Source: Bacteroidota bacterium
GTDB lineage: Bacteria > Bacteroidota > Bacteroidia > Chitinophagales > Chitinophagaceae
Assembly (NCBI GenBank): GCA_024640255.1
Contig: JAHEFI010000001.1
Location: forward strand, 372,001 to 436,000
Direction: 5' to 3'
Length of the DNA: 64,000 nt
A model generated the notes under the pieces. The model saw only the letters and a program-made list of their open reading frames with translations, was not told the origin of the DNA and did not search any database. How positions within the stretch are numbered: position 1 is the stretch's first letter; every line of letters starts with the position of its first letter. Shown in pieces: positions 1 through 8,947 of this stretch. A program made the translations under genes and the position numbers.

Positions 1-2
1 TA

Positions 3-80
3 AAAGACGGAATCATACACGATTTAGGCACAACTATTACTTGTACCAAAGACCTGCATAAAGTGTATCATTTAGATTAA
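3..80 (+). CDS. 3' end of an unidentified gene
   Basis: An open frame enters from the left edge and stops at TAA 78-80, giving 25 residues that end in KVYHLD. It is followed after 23 nt by a clean intrinsic terminator, which supports this being the true end of a transcribed gene. The fragment is too short to assign to a family. No function is proposed. Confidence 0.55.
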   Translation, partial: KDGIIHDLGTTITCTKDLHKVYHLD

Positions 81-103
81 AATCTATCATAAATGTATTA
101 ATT

Positions 104-130
104 AAAAGCACCCAAATGGGTGCTTTTTTT
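104..130 (+). terminator. Intrinsic terminator of the upstream partial gene
   Basis: The arm AAAAGCACCC (104-113) pairs with GGGTGCTTTT (118-127) around the loop AAAT, and the T-run continues to 130. It ends the gene entering from the left and separates it from the TonB receptor. Confidence 0.85.
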
Positions 131-265
131 ATTTTATAAAATATTCTAATTCAATTGTTTATACAAATTCACGCCATATAATCTGTTTGTTAACACTAAG
201 TTCATCTTGGCTTAACAATTAGGTAACATTAGAGTCTAATATTTGCATACAAATAAAAATATACC

Positions 266-3019
266 GTGAAAAGGATATCATTAGTTATACTTATTATTTT
301 CTCTACAGTTTTAGCAAATGCTCAAAGAGCAAAAGTTACAGGTAAAGTAACAAACAATAAAAACGAGGCTTTAATTGCTGTAACTGTTACTTTAAAATCA
401 GATAAAACACAAACTACAAAAACTGATGTGGAAGGTAGATATAGTTTTAGTATTGATCTAAACAAAACATATACAATTGGGTTTAACTATATTGGGTACA
501 AAGAAAAATCTATTACTGTAAATGCAATTACAACTGAGGAATTAATATCAGATGTTTTATTAGAGGAAGCGGGTAAAAAATTAACTGATGTTGTTGTGAA
601 TGCATCTAGAGGTACTAATAAAGGAGCAACTGATAATGCTTTAATTGCGTATCAAAAAAATACAAATACAGTTTCATCTGTCATATCAGCTGAATCAATT
701 AGAAGAAGCCCAGATAGAAACACTGCAGAGATTTTAAAAAGAACTCCTGGTGCGTCTATTCAAGAAGGAAAATATATTATTGTCAGAGGTTTAGCTGATA
801 GATATAACCAAGCCATGTTAAATGGTATTTTATTAACTAGTACTGAGCCTGATCGTAAAACATTTTCCTTTGATTTATTCCCTTCTCAAATTATTGATAA
901 CATTATTATCAATAAAGCCTTTGTTCCTGAATTGCCAGGAGAGTGGGCAGGTGGATTGATTCAAGTAAATACAAAAGATGTACCTACAAAAAACTTTTTT
1001 AATATTCAATTAGGTACAAGTGCAAATAGCATGGTAACTGGTAAAGATTTCTTTAAAGATAAAGGTGGAAAGACTGACTGGTATGGTATTGATGATGGTA
1101 CAAGATCTTTGCCAATGGGGTATACCACTAAGTCGAGCTTTGATACTACAAGTATTGCTGGTAAAACAGCAATGGGTAAAACCATGTCAAGTAATTGGGC
1201 TCCAATTATGACTACTGCTAAGCCTAATATGAGTGCTCAAATGAATGGAGGGTTTGCAGGTACATTATTTGGTAAAAAAATTGGAGGAATTTTAGGTATT
1301 AGTTACGCTAATTCATATAGATTCCAAGATAATATTAATAATCAAAATCAATTATCTAATTCTGGATTAACTCCTTACATTGAATTAAAGGATAATAAAT
1401 ATATAAATGATATCAACATGGGTGCTATTGCAGGAGTATCTATGTTTATTAATCCATTAAATAAAATTAGCTATAAGGCTATTGTAAATGTAAAGACAGC
1501 TAATTCTTATAATAGTAGAACAGGTACCATTTATGATAGACAAGAATTAGTAAAAGGCAATGCTTTTACTTTTGCTCAAAACGTATTTTTCACAAATCAA
1601 TTAAATGGAGAACATAGTATCACTAAAGATTTAAAATTTAATTGGTACGGCGCTTTTAATATCTTAGATAGTTATGCTCCAGATCAAAGAAAGATTGCTT
1701 ACACAAAAAGTATTACTGGAAATGATCCTTATGTATTAAATATTTCTAATACCTTATCTCAGCAATCAGGTAGCCGAGTATTCCAATCATTATCTGATTA
1801 TATCTATACAGGTGGTGGTGATTTAACATATAAAATAAATCAGCAAACTATCAAGGCTGGTTATATGATTCAAATTAAAGATCGTTTATATGACGCTCAA
1901 TTATTTGCTATTACAATGCCAATTGATAATCCAGCGTTAAGACTATTGCCTGCTGAAGCTGCTTTTGTTCCTTCAAATTTTGGTAATGGAACTGACAACA
2001 AATTTGCATTTAACTCCATTCAAAATAAAAATTTCAGATACTTAGCGAATACTATTTTAAACGCAGGATACTTACAATTTGATAATAAATTATCAAATGA
2101 CCTTAGAGTAGTTTGGGGATTAAGGGTTGAAGATTTTGACCAATTAGTAGGTTCTGTAAAGAAATGGGATCCAAGACATACTTATTCAAGAGTTACAGAC
2201 TTTTTACCAGGCGTGAATGCTTCTTTAAAGATCACACAAAAAGCTAATTTAAGATTAACAGCTTCTCAAACAGTTATTAGACCTGAATTAAGAGAGTTAT
2301 CTGCTTTAAATATTTACGATTTTGAATTAAATGCTTCTGTATCTGGTAATCCTAGTTTAAAAAGAACAAAAATTACCAACTTTGATATTCGTTACGAATT
2401 ATATCCACAAGCAGGAGAATTATTCACTGTGGGTTTATTCTATAAGAATTTTGAAAATCCTATTGAAAGCATCTATCAAGAAGCTGGTGGCGGATCTAGT
2501 TTGTTTTCGTTCCAAAATGCAGCAAAAGCTACAGCATTTGGATTCGAACTAGAAGGAAGAAAAAAGTTAAATAAGCGTTTTACTTTACAAGCGAATGGGT
2601 CTTATATTAATTCAGAAGTTAAAGATGAAAAGTTAGGTGTTTCAAGAACCTTACAAGGTCAATCTCCATATTTAATTAATGCAGGATTATTGTATGACAT
2701 AGTTGAGAAAGGATTTAATATGACTGCTTTAGTGAATCAGGTAGGAAAGCGTATTTATTTAGTGGGTGATATACAAGCAGGTGCTGGTTCCCCAGATGTA
2801 TACGAAAATCCAAGAGCATTGGTTGATTTTCAAATGAGCAAAAAATTTGCAAATAACAAAGCAGAAGTAAAATTTACAATTGCTGATATTCTAAATCAAA
2901 GACAAATATTCTATCAAAATAGTAATAGTAATTCAAATTACGATAAAACGACTGATGGCGTTCGTTTCTCAAGACAATATGGTACAACATTTGGTGTAAC
3001 AATCAATTACTCTTTATAA
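266..3019 (+). CDS. TonB-dependent outer-membrane receptor, no SusD partner
   Basis: This 917-residue receptor should import a substrate across the outer membrane using TonB energy. Residues 1-20 are a signal peptide ending in ANAQ. Residues about 22-105 look like a carboxypeptidase-regulatory-like beta-sandwich. The plug follows at about 110-235 (VRGLADRYNQAMLNG), and the rest is beta-barrel ending in the aromatic strand TINYSL. The start is GTG at 266, chosen because it sits directly before the signal peptide and no ATG fits. A near-consensus -7 box AATATTTG lies at 238-245. No SusD follows; a beta-helix lipoprotein begins 35 nt downstream, so the two are probably one transcript. The polyphosphate genes nearby could hint at a phosphate-related substrate, but the sequence does not show one. 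The family call is firm and the substrate is unknown. Confidence 0.9.
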   Translation: MKRISLVILIIFSTVLANAQRAKVTGKVTNNKNEALIAVTVTLKSDKTQTTKTDVEGRYSFSIDLNKTYTIGFNYIGYKEKSITVNAITTEELISDVLLEEAGKKLTDVVVNASRGTNKGATDNALIAYQKNTNTVSSVISAESIRRSPDRNTAEILKRTPGASIQEGKYIIVRGLADRYNQAMLNGILLTSTEPDRKTFSFDLFPSQIIDNIIINKAFVPELPGEWAGGLIQVNTKDVPTKNFFNIQLGTSANSMVTGKDFFKDKGGKTDWYGIDDGTRSLPMGYTTKSSFDTTSIAGKTAMGKTMSSNWAPIMTTAKPNMSAQMNGGFAGTLFGKKIGGILGISYANSYRFQDNINNQNQLSNSGLTPYIELKDNKYINDINMGAIAGVSMFINPLNKISYKAIVNVKTANSYNSRTGTIYDRQELVKGNAFTFAQNVFFTNQLNGEHSITKDLKFNWYGAFNILDSYAPDQRKIAYTKSITGNDPYVLNISNTLSQQSGSRVFQSLSDYIYTGGGDLTYKINQQTIKAGYMIQIKDRLYDAQLFAITMPIDNPALRLLPAEAAFVPSNFGNGTDNKFAFNSIQNKNFRYLANTILNAGYLQFDNKLSNDLRVVWGLRVEDFDQLVGSVKKWDPRHTYSRVTDFLPGVNASLKITQKANLRLTASQTVIRPELRELSALNIYDFELNASVSGNPSLKRTKITNFDIRYELYPQAGELFTVGLFYKNFENPIESIYQEAGGGSSLFSFQNAAKATAFGFELEGRKKLNKRFTLQANGSYINSEVKDEKLGVSRTLQGQSPYLINAGLLYDIVEKGFNMTALVNQVGKRIYLVGDIQAGAGSPDVYENPRALVDFQMSKKFANNKAEVKFTIADILNQRQIFYQNSNSNSNYDKTTDGVRFSRQYGTTFGVTINYSL

Positions 3020-3054
3020 AAACAAATCAAAAACTTTTTTTAAATACAAAAACA

Positions 3055-4584
3055 ATGAAACAATTATTTTATTTATCTCTTGCTTTTTTAGCCATCACAG
3101 GTTGTAGAAAGATTGAAACAGATGGCGAAAAAGAAATCTTCGTAGTAACGAAGGAAGTAGCTCCTGTAGGTGTTGTATCTAACACGATCACTTTAACTGG
3201 AAAGATTACAAAAGACACTACTTTATATGCTAAAGATGTGAATTATCTTTCTGGAATCGTTTATGTTACTAAAGGTGTTACTTTAACGGTAGAAGCGGGC
3301 GCTAAAGTACAAGGAAAATCTGGTGCTGATGTTGCTGCTTTGGTAATTTGTCGTGGTGCAAAAATTGTAGCAAAAGGTACAGCTGATGCTCCAATCGTGT
3401 TTACTTCAGCTTCTTTAAATCCTCAATCTGGTGACTGGGGAGGTATCGTATTATTAGGAACTGCTACAGTAAACCAATCATTAACATGGAAAGGTGTTGC
3501 TGTCAAAGGTTTAACATCTGTTGAAGGTGGAATTAATGATACTGAAGTAGGTTATGGTTTAGCTGGATCTGGAGATGCTACTTTTCCAACTGGAAACGAT
3601 GCAGACAATTCAGGTATTTTACAGTATGTAAGAATTGAATATGCAGGTTATGCATACCAACCAGACAATGAGTTAAATAGTTTAACAATGGCCGCAGTAG
3701 GCAGTGGCACTACAATTGACCATATTCAAGTTACATATGCAAAAGATGATGCTTACGAGTGGTTTGGTGGTACAGTAAATTGTAAGTATTTGATTGCTTA
3801 TAAGACTCAAGATGATGATTTTGATACTGACTTCGGTTATTCAGGAAAAGTACAATTTGGTATTGCTTTAAGAGATTCAGCTATTGCGGATATTTCAAAA
3901 TCTGAAGCATTCGAATCTGATAATGATGGTAATGGATCTGATTTTACACCAAAAACAACTGCTGTATTCTCTAATATGACTGTAATTGGTCCAAGAATCA
4001 ATGGAACTTACGGCAAGGGTAATACTTTGTTCTTAGCAGCTGCACAAATTAGAAGAAACTCTGGTATCTCTATTCAAAATACAGTAATTGCTGGATGGCC
4101 TTTAGGTATTTTGATTGACGAAACGAAAGTAACAACTAATGGTTCTACTTATAAGAACTTAGTGGATAGTGTTATTAGATTAAAAAATATCACTTTGGCT
4201 GGTAATACAGTTGATTTAAGATACGATGGTAAAACTGGAACAACTACTACAACTCAAAATGTATTAGATTATTTTAGCACTGCTTCTTATAATAATACTA
4301 TTTTAAGTTCTTCTTCTTCAGATATCTTAAAATTAATTCAACCGTTTAATTACACTAACCCTGACTTTACTCCATATGCAAGTGCTGGTCCAGCAACATC
4401 TGGTAATTTAAGTTCAACATATGGTACATTAGGTTTGAATACTTCTTTAGATTATAAGGCTAATGGTAGCTTTACAGATTCTAAATTACAAGATGCTTTC
4501 TTTGAGAAAGTTACATTTAGAGGTGCGGTAGCTACTTCAGGTGTAAATCAAACTTGGTGGAAAGGTTGGACAGTTTGGAAATAA
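3055..4584 (+). CDS. Beta-helix-like lipoprotein paired with TonB receptor
   Basis: A 509-residue exported protein. The N-terminus MKQLFYLSLAFLAITGC is a lipoprotein signal with Cys17 as the lipidation site. The body is rich in short beta-strand, Gly, Thr and Asn segments such as GIVYVTKGVTLTVEAGAKV and GDWGGIVLLG, as expected of a right-handed parallel beta-helix. Acidic stretches (DDDFDTDFGYSG near residue 258, ESDNDGNGSDF near 287) could bind calcium or another cation; that is inference. It ends with WWKGWTVWK, unlike a type IX sorting domain. It follows the receptor by 35 nt and precedes a terminator, so it is probably the receptor's surface or periplasmic partner in place of SusD. I recall similar proteins beside receptors in other Bacteroidota, but I cannot give an experimentally supported function. 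Confidence 0.7.
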   Translation: MKQLFYLSLAFLAITGCRKIETDGEKEIFVVTKEVAPVGVVSNTITLTGKITKDTTLYAKDVNYLSGIVYVTKGVTLTVEAGAKVQGKSGADVAALVICRGAKIVAKGTADAPIVFTSASLNPQSGDWGGIVLLGTATVNQSLTWKGVAVKGLTSVEGGINDTEVGYGLAGSGDATFPTGNDADNSGILQYVRIEYAGYAYQPDNELNSLTMAAVGSGTTIDHIQVTYAKDDAYEWFGGTVNCKYLIAYKTQDDDFDTDFGYSGKVQFGIALRDSAIADISKSEAFESDNDGNGSDFTPKTTAVFSNMTVIGPRINGTYGKGNTLFLAAAQIRRNSGISIQNTVIAGWPLGILIDETKVTTNGSTYKNLVDSVIRLKNITLAGNTVDLRYDGKTGTTTTTQNVLDYFSTASYNNTILSSSSSDILKLIQPFNYTNPDFTPYASAGPATSGNLSSTYGTLGLNTSLDYKANGSFTDSKLQDAFFEKVTFRGAVATSGVNQTWWKGWTVWK

Positions 4585-4612
4585 AATAAATTGTGAATTG
4601 TATTCAATATAT

Positions 4613-4642
4613 AAAGCGTCCCGTTATTCGGGACGCTTTTTT
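4613..4642 (+). terminator. Intrinsic terminator after the receptor/lipoprotein pair
   Basis: The arms AAAGCGTCCCG (4613-4623) and CGGGACGCTTT (4629-4639) form a perfect 11-bp stem around TTATT, followed by T residues to 4642. The next start codon is only 16 nt downstream at 4659, so this element lies between the lipoprotein gene and the cytochrome-like gene and must limit read-through into it. Confidence 0.85.
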
Positions 4643-4658
4643 ATAAAATAATGTTTTT

Positions 4659-5009
4659 ATGAAAAAATTACATCTTGGATTATTATTTTTCGCTATTGCT
4701 GCATCAATAATCATTGTTTCTTGTTCAAAATCGAGTGATACAGCTACCACTGCAGTGAGCGCTACTTGTAATCCAAATACAAGTTTTTCACAAACAGTTT
4801 TACCTATTTTAAATTCTACTTGTAATTTGAGTGGATGCCACGATCCTAATAATGCTGCTGAATTAAATAATTATCAAGTTGTTCACGATAATGCTGCACA
4901 AATTAAGGCTTCAGTAGTGAGTGGTAGAATGCCAAAGGGTAAAACGTTTAATGCAACAGATAAAAATGCACTTCTTTGCTGGATTGATAATGGTGCAAAA
5001 AATAATTAG
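4659..5009 (+). CDS. Small cytochrome-c-like lipoprotein with CX4CH
   Basis: A 116-residue exported protein. Its signal MKKLHLGLLFFAIAASIIIVSC gives a lipidated Cys22. The segment FSQTVLPILNSTC resembles the start of single-heme cytochrome c domains found in planctomycetes and Bacteroidota. The heme site reads C55-NLSG-C60-H61, four residues between the cysteines instead of two. RMPKG supplies Met91 as a likely sixth ligand, and LLCWIDNGAK is the usual C-terminal helix. Extra cysteines sit at 37 and 107. It follows the receptor/lipoprotein pair but across a strong terminator, and it converges on ppx with a 4-nt gap. Heme attachment is inferred from the fold-like context; a disulfide-bonded heme-free domain is the alternative. 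Confidence 0.65.
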   Translation: MKKLHLGLLFFAIAASIIIVSCSKSSDTATTAVSATCNPNTSFSQTVLPILNSTCNLSGCHDPNNAAELNNYQVVHDNAAQIKASVVSGRMPKGKTFNATDKNALLCWIDNGAKNN

Positions 5010-5013
5010 TATT

Positions 5014-5904
5014 TTATTTAAGTTCCTCTGCTAATACTTGGTCATATAAATGGTGAATAAGTCCATCTGCTAAACCAATTTTAGGTACAAATACCTCCTC
5101 TATATTAGCCCATTTCAAAATACTGTTATATATAGTTAAGGCAGGGACTAATACTTCTGCTCTATCCTGTCTAATATTATAATGATGCATTCTTTCTTCA
5201 ACATCTAATGCCTGCATCTCTTCATATATTTCTTTTATAGTGCTGCTATTTAATGGATGACCATTTTTAGTACCACTTATAGAGAATAGCTTATTGATAT
5301 TTCCGCCAGATCCAATACCAATTAAATTATCATATTCTTTAGATAAATCCTTTAGGGTTTCTTTTAATTCATCCCAGGTGGCATCTTTCACCTTCTTTGT
5401 TAAAATTCTTACGGTGCCCACATTGAAAGACTTCTGTAATACTACTTTAGATTTATGATAAAGAGTAAGCTCTGTACTACCACCTCCTACGTCTATATAC
5501 AAGTAACTTTTTTTATCGTCAAGTAATTCTGCAAAGTGGTTTTCGTAAATAATTTCTGCTTCCAATTCTCCTGAAATTACTTCAATTTCTATAGAAGTTT
5601 CTGCTTCGATTTCTTTGATTATTTCTTTGGCATTTTCTGCATCTCTCATGGCACTTGTTGCACAGGCCATATAGTGTTCTACTTCGTATACTTTCATGAG
5701 CTGCTTGAAAGTTTTAATAGTGTCCATGAGCATTTTACGCTTTCTGCTACCAATAAAACCTTTCTCAAACACGTCAAAACCCAGCCTTAAAGGGATTCTA
5801 AGCAGGTTTAATCTATTAAAATTCACCTCTTTGCCCCTCTTTTCTACCTCGCAAACTAAAATTCTAGCTGCATTACTTCCTATATCAATTGCTGCAAGTA
5901 TCAA
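5014..5904 (-). CDS. ppx: Exopolyphosphatase, Ppx/GppA family
   Basis: A 296-residue Ppx/GppA phosphatase of the actin/hexokinase-like ATPase fold. It starts with the phosphate-1 motif AAIDIGSNAARIL, and the second motif YIDVGGGSTELTLY lies near residues 136-149. Such enzymes cleave terminal phosphates from polyphosphate or convert pppGpp to ppGpp. The length matches the short form without the C-terminal HD domain. The start is TTG at 5904; no ATG lies before residue 50, and the catalytic motif needs this N-terminus. It lies 5 nt downstream of ppk1, so the pair makes and degrades polyphosphate from one transcript. Whether it acts on polyphosphate or pppGpp cannot be read from sequence; the linkage to ppk1 favours polyphosphate. 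Confidence 0.85.
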   Translation of the reverse strand: MILAAIDIGSNAARILVCEVEKRGKEVNFNRLNLLRIPLRLGFDVFEKGFIGSRKRKMLMDTIKTFKQLMKVYEVEHYMACATSAMRDAENAKEIIKEIEAETSIEIEVISGELEAEIIYENHFAELLDDKKSYLYIDVGGGSTELTLYHKSKVVLQKSFNVGTVRILTKKVKDATWDELKETLKDLSKEYDNLIGIGSGGNINKLFSISGTKNGHPLNSSTIKEIYEEMQALDVEERMHHYNIRQDRAEVLVPALTIYNSILKWANIEEVFVPKIGLADGLIHHLYDQVLAEELK

Positions 5905-5909
5905 TTTGC

Positions 5910-7967
5910 TTATTTTTTCCCTTTTAGATAATTATAAGTCTGCTCTTGAGATTTATATTTAATACGGCCCGAAGTTACATATTTATTCAGTAATTCAGCA
6001 TCCAATACTCTTGCTTTCTGATTGTCTTTTAATTGAATATTGATGATATCAATTAGCTCTTTTTTGATTCTTGTATCAAATATTGGCGCAGCTACTTCAA
6101 TTCGATGATCCAAATTTCTTACCATCCAGTCTGCACTAGAAATATAGACTTTCTCTTTTCCATTATTATGAAAAATCATTACCCTGGCATGCTCTAAATA
6201 CTGGTCTACAATACTAATAGCGTTTAGTTTTTGATTTAATTTTTCTTCTTTTTTATCTAAAGTCAATATGCCTCTTATAATTAAATGAACCTCAACATTA
6301 GCCTTCACTGCCTTGTATAAATAACTAATTAAAATTGGATCTGTAAGAGAATTTAATTTGATAATTATTTTAGCTGGCTTCTTTTTATTAGCGTGTTTAA
6401 TTTCATTTTCTATTAATTGAATGATAGCCGAACGCATATTGGTTGGTGTCAATAATAAATTACTCATTTTGGTAATTGGTTTATCACCTAATTCCCAATT
6501 GGTTAAATAATCAAAGACTCTATTGGCCTCATTCATTAAAGTTTTATTGGCTGTCAATAAGCAATGATCTGCATATATTTTAGCTGTTTTTTCATTTAAG
6601 TTACCTGTGCTAATAAACCCATACTTCACTAATTTATTGCTGATGCGTTTTTGAATGACACATAGTTTAGCATGTACTTTTTTATTGGGTACACCTACTA
6701 ATACCTGGATTCCTTCTTCCTCCATGATCGATTTCCATTCTAAATTGGCTTCTTCATCAAATCTTGCTTTTAGTTCTAAAAATACAATCACCTCCTTGCC
6801 ATTTCTTGCGGCATTAATTAAGGCATTAATTACTTTAGAATTGGAAGCTAATCTATAAGCAGTTATCTTAATACTCATTACCGTATCATCCATCGCAGCC
6901 TCTCTCAACAAGTCAATTACTGGATCGTAAGAATGGTAAGGGAAATGTAGCATGATATCTTGTTTCAATACAAGATCAGATACCAAGTCTTTTTTTCTTA
7001 AAGTAGGGTGTATAAAGGGTCCTGGTCTATTGGTTTTTTCTTGAACTACTTTAGGAAAGTCCATAAAATGTCTAAAATTATGGATATGCCCACCTGGAAT
7101 GATGCTACTTTTTCTTGTAAGCTTTAATTTTTTGATTAAAAACTCCAGCATTTCTGCATTCATTTCCTTTTCATATACAAACCTTACAGGCTTGCCCTTT
7201 CTACGGTTTTTAATTCCTTTAGAGATTTTTTCAATAAAATTTATTCCTACTTCTTGGTCTAAATCAATTTCCGCATCCTTAGTTATTTTAAATATGTGAG
7301 CATCAAATTGATTGAATTTAAAATGAGAGAAAATAATGGGCAAGTTGAACTTGATCACATCTTCTAATAAAATAATATTAGTAGTTCCTGGGGCTGAGGG
7401 TAATACAATAAATCTTCCGATAGATTTTGATGGGATTTCTATCAATGAAAATTTTTGATTGTAGGCATTATTTTTATTTCCCATCACTATTGCCAAATAA
7501 AGACTCTTATCTCTTAAGTAAGGCAATTCCGGCACATTTTCGATCATTAATGGAATAATATAATGTCGAATTTCTTCATCAAAATAGTTTTTTACAAATT
7601 CCTTTTGTTTTGCATTCAATTTTTTCTCATCAATCAAGAATATTTTTTTGGACTTTAATTCCTTATTGATGTTATCCCAAATTCTATTGAATTCATTTTG
7701 TTGTCTTAATACGGTTCTTTGTATATCATCAAGTATCAATCCAGGGGAGCCGATGATTTCTATAGATTTTAATCTTTTGTCTGATAACTCAGCCATTCTT
7801 TTTAAAGTAGCTACTCTTACTCTAAAAAATTCATCTAAATTATTGGAGAAAATGCCTAAAAATCGAATTCTCTCTTGTAATGGAACAGTTGGATCATTGG
7901 CTTCTTGCAATACCCTGGCGTTAAAGCTTAGCCAGCTAATATCTCTTGGAATGAAATGGTTCTTCAT
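5910..7967 (-). CDS. ppk1: Polyphosphate kinase 1
   Basis: A 685-residue PPK1, about the family length (~690). It polymerises the gamma phosphate of ATP into polyphosphate at the inner membrane or nucleoid. The N-terminal domain begins FIPRDISWLSFNARVLQEA. The two phospholipase-D-like catalytic domains carry VHAKLCVIQKR, with the His that is phosphorylated in the family, and GFISTGNLNEKTAKIYADH. The C-terminal portion has YISSADWMVRNLDHRIEV. Start ATG at 7967. It is the first gene of a two-gene unit with ppx and is divergent from the metallophosphoesterase gene at 8105 across 137 nt, where I found no convincing promoter box. Confidence 0.95.
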   Translation of the reverse strand: MKNHFIPRDISWLSFNARVLQEANDPTVPLQERIRFLGIFSNNLDEFFRVRVATLKRMAELSDKRLKSIEIIGSPGLILDDIQRTVLRQQNEFNRIWDNINKELKSKKIFLIDEKKLNAKQKEFVKNYFDEEIRHYIIPLMIENVPELPYLRDKSLYLAIVMGNKNNAYNQKFSLIEIPSKSIGRFIVLPSAPGTTNIILLEDVIKFNLPIIFSHFKFNQFDAHIFKITKDAEIDLDQEVGINFIEKISKGIKNRRKGKPVRFVYEKEMNAEMLEFLIKKLKLTRKSSIIPGGHIHNFRHFMDFPKVVQEKTNRPGPFIHPTLRKKDLVSDLVLKQDIMLHFPYHSYDPVIDLLREAAMDDTVMSIKITAYRLASNSKVINALINAARNGKEVIVFLELKARFDEEANLEWKSIMEEEGIQVLVGVPNKKVHAKLCVIQKRISNKLVKYGFISTGNLNEKTAKIYADHCLLTANKTLMNEANRVFDYLTNWELGDKPITKMSNLLLTPTNMRSAIIQLIENEIKHANKKKPAKIIIKLNSLTDPILISYLYKAVKANVEVHLIIRGILTLDKKEEKLNQKLNAISIVDQYLEHARVMIFHNNGKEKVYISSADWMVRNLDHRIEVAAPIFDTRIKKELIDIINIQLKDNQKARVLDAELLNKYVTSGRIKYKSQEQTYNYLKGKK

Positions 7968-8104
7968 ATTGTATGTAAATCTCAGCGATATAATCCAAAT
8001 TAAAAAGCCTAACCGAGTATTGAATTGTTAAATTAATAATTTCTTAATAATCCGGTAATACCCTATTAATATGGATTTGCGTTTTTTACATAAAACTAAC
8101 CCCA

Positions 8105-8947
8105 ATGAACAAAAGGTCAATGGAAATATGCGTTTTGAGTGATATACACTTAGGCACTTTTGGATGTCACGCTAAAGAAGTGCTTAATTATTTAAGGAGT
8201 GTTGAACCAAAAACACTAATTCTAAATGGAGACATTATAGATATTTGGCAGTTTAGTAAGCGTTTTTTTCCTGCAAGTCATATGGCTGTAATTAAAGAGA
8301 TTTTCAATATGGCAAGTAAGGGCACTAAAGTGATATACATTACTGGAAATCATGATGAAGCTTTAAGAAAATATGCTGATTTTGAAATGGGTAATATTTT
8401 ATTGACAGATAAGATTGTTTTTGAAATTAATGGAGAGAAGAACTGGGTGTTTCATGGAGATGTATTTGATAGAACAACCAAGGGTAGTGCAAAAATTTTA
8501 GCAAAATTAGGTGGCTATGGATACGATTTATTGATTTTAATAAATAGTGTATCTAATTGGGTTAGAAAGTTAATGGGTAAAGACAAAATGAGTTTTAGTA
8601 AGAAAGTGAAGAATAGTGTTAAGAAAGCTGTTTCTTGGATTGGTAATTTTGAACAAACTGCTGCAGAATTAGCTATTGAAAACAACTATCAATATGTGAT
8701 CTGTGGTCATATTCATCAACCACAACAAAGATTAGTAACTACTGAAAAAGGTTCAGTAACTTATTTAAATAGTGGAGATTGGATTGAAAATTTAACATCA
8801 TTAGAATATTACGATAAGGCTTGGCAATTATATCATTATGATCCAAAGCAATTTGAACATGTTTCTTCAGAGAAGATAAAAGTGGTTCATTTGAGCAATG
8901 AGTTAAATGTATTAACTGATGCTGTTGCTTTTCAAGTTTCATTTTAA
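8105..8947 (+). CDS. Metallophosphoesterase, LpxH/COG2908-like
   Basis: A 280-residue calcineurin-like phosphoesterase. All metal motifs are visible: LSDIHLG, LNGDIIDIW, TGNHDE, HGDVFD and CGHIHQP. The arrangement matches the UDP-2,3-diacylglucosamine diphosphatase group that makes lipid X in lipid A synthesis, although many Bacteroidota members are only assigned by similarity. The start is ATG 8105; ATG 8120, giving MEICVLSDIHLG, is an alternative closer to the usual family start. The TAA stop overlaps the ATG of the following glycosyltransferase by one base, so the two are translationally coupled. A lipid- or sugar-diphosphate substrate is plausible from that coupling, but is inference. Confidence 0.8.
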   Translation: MNKRSMEICVLSDIHLGTFGCHAKEVLNYLRSVEPKTLILNGDIIDIWQFSKRFFPASHMAVIKEIFNMASKGTKVIYITGNHDEALRKYADFEMGNILLTDKIVFEINGEKNWVFHGDVFDRTTKGSAKILAKLGGYGYDLLILINSVSNWVRKLMGKDKMSFSKKVKNSVKKAVSWIGNFEQTAAELAIENNYQYVICGHIHQPQQRLVTTEKGSVTYLNSGDWIENLTSLEYYDKAWQLYHYDPKQFEHVSSEKIKVVHLSNELNVLTDAVAFQVSF

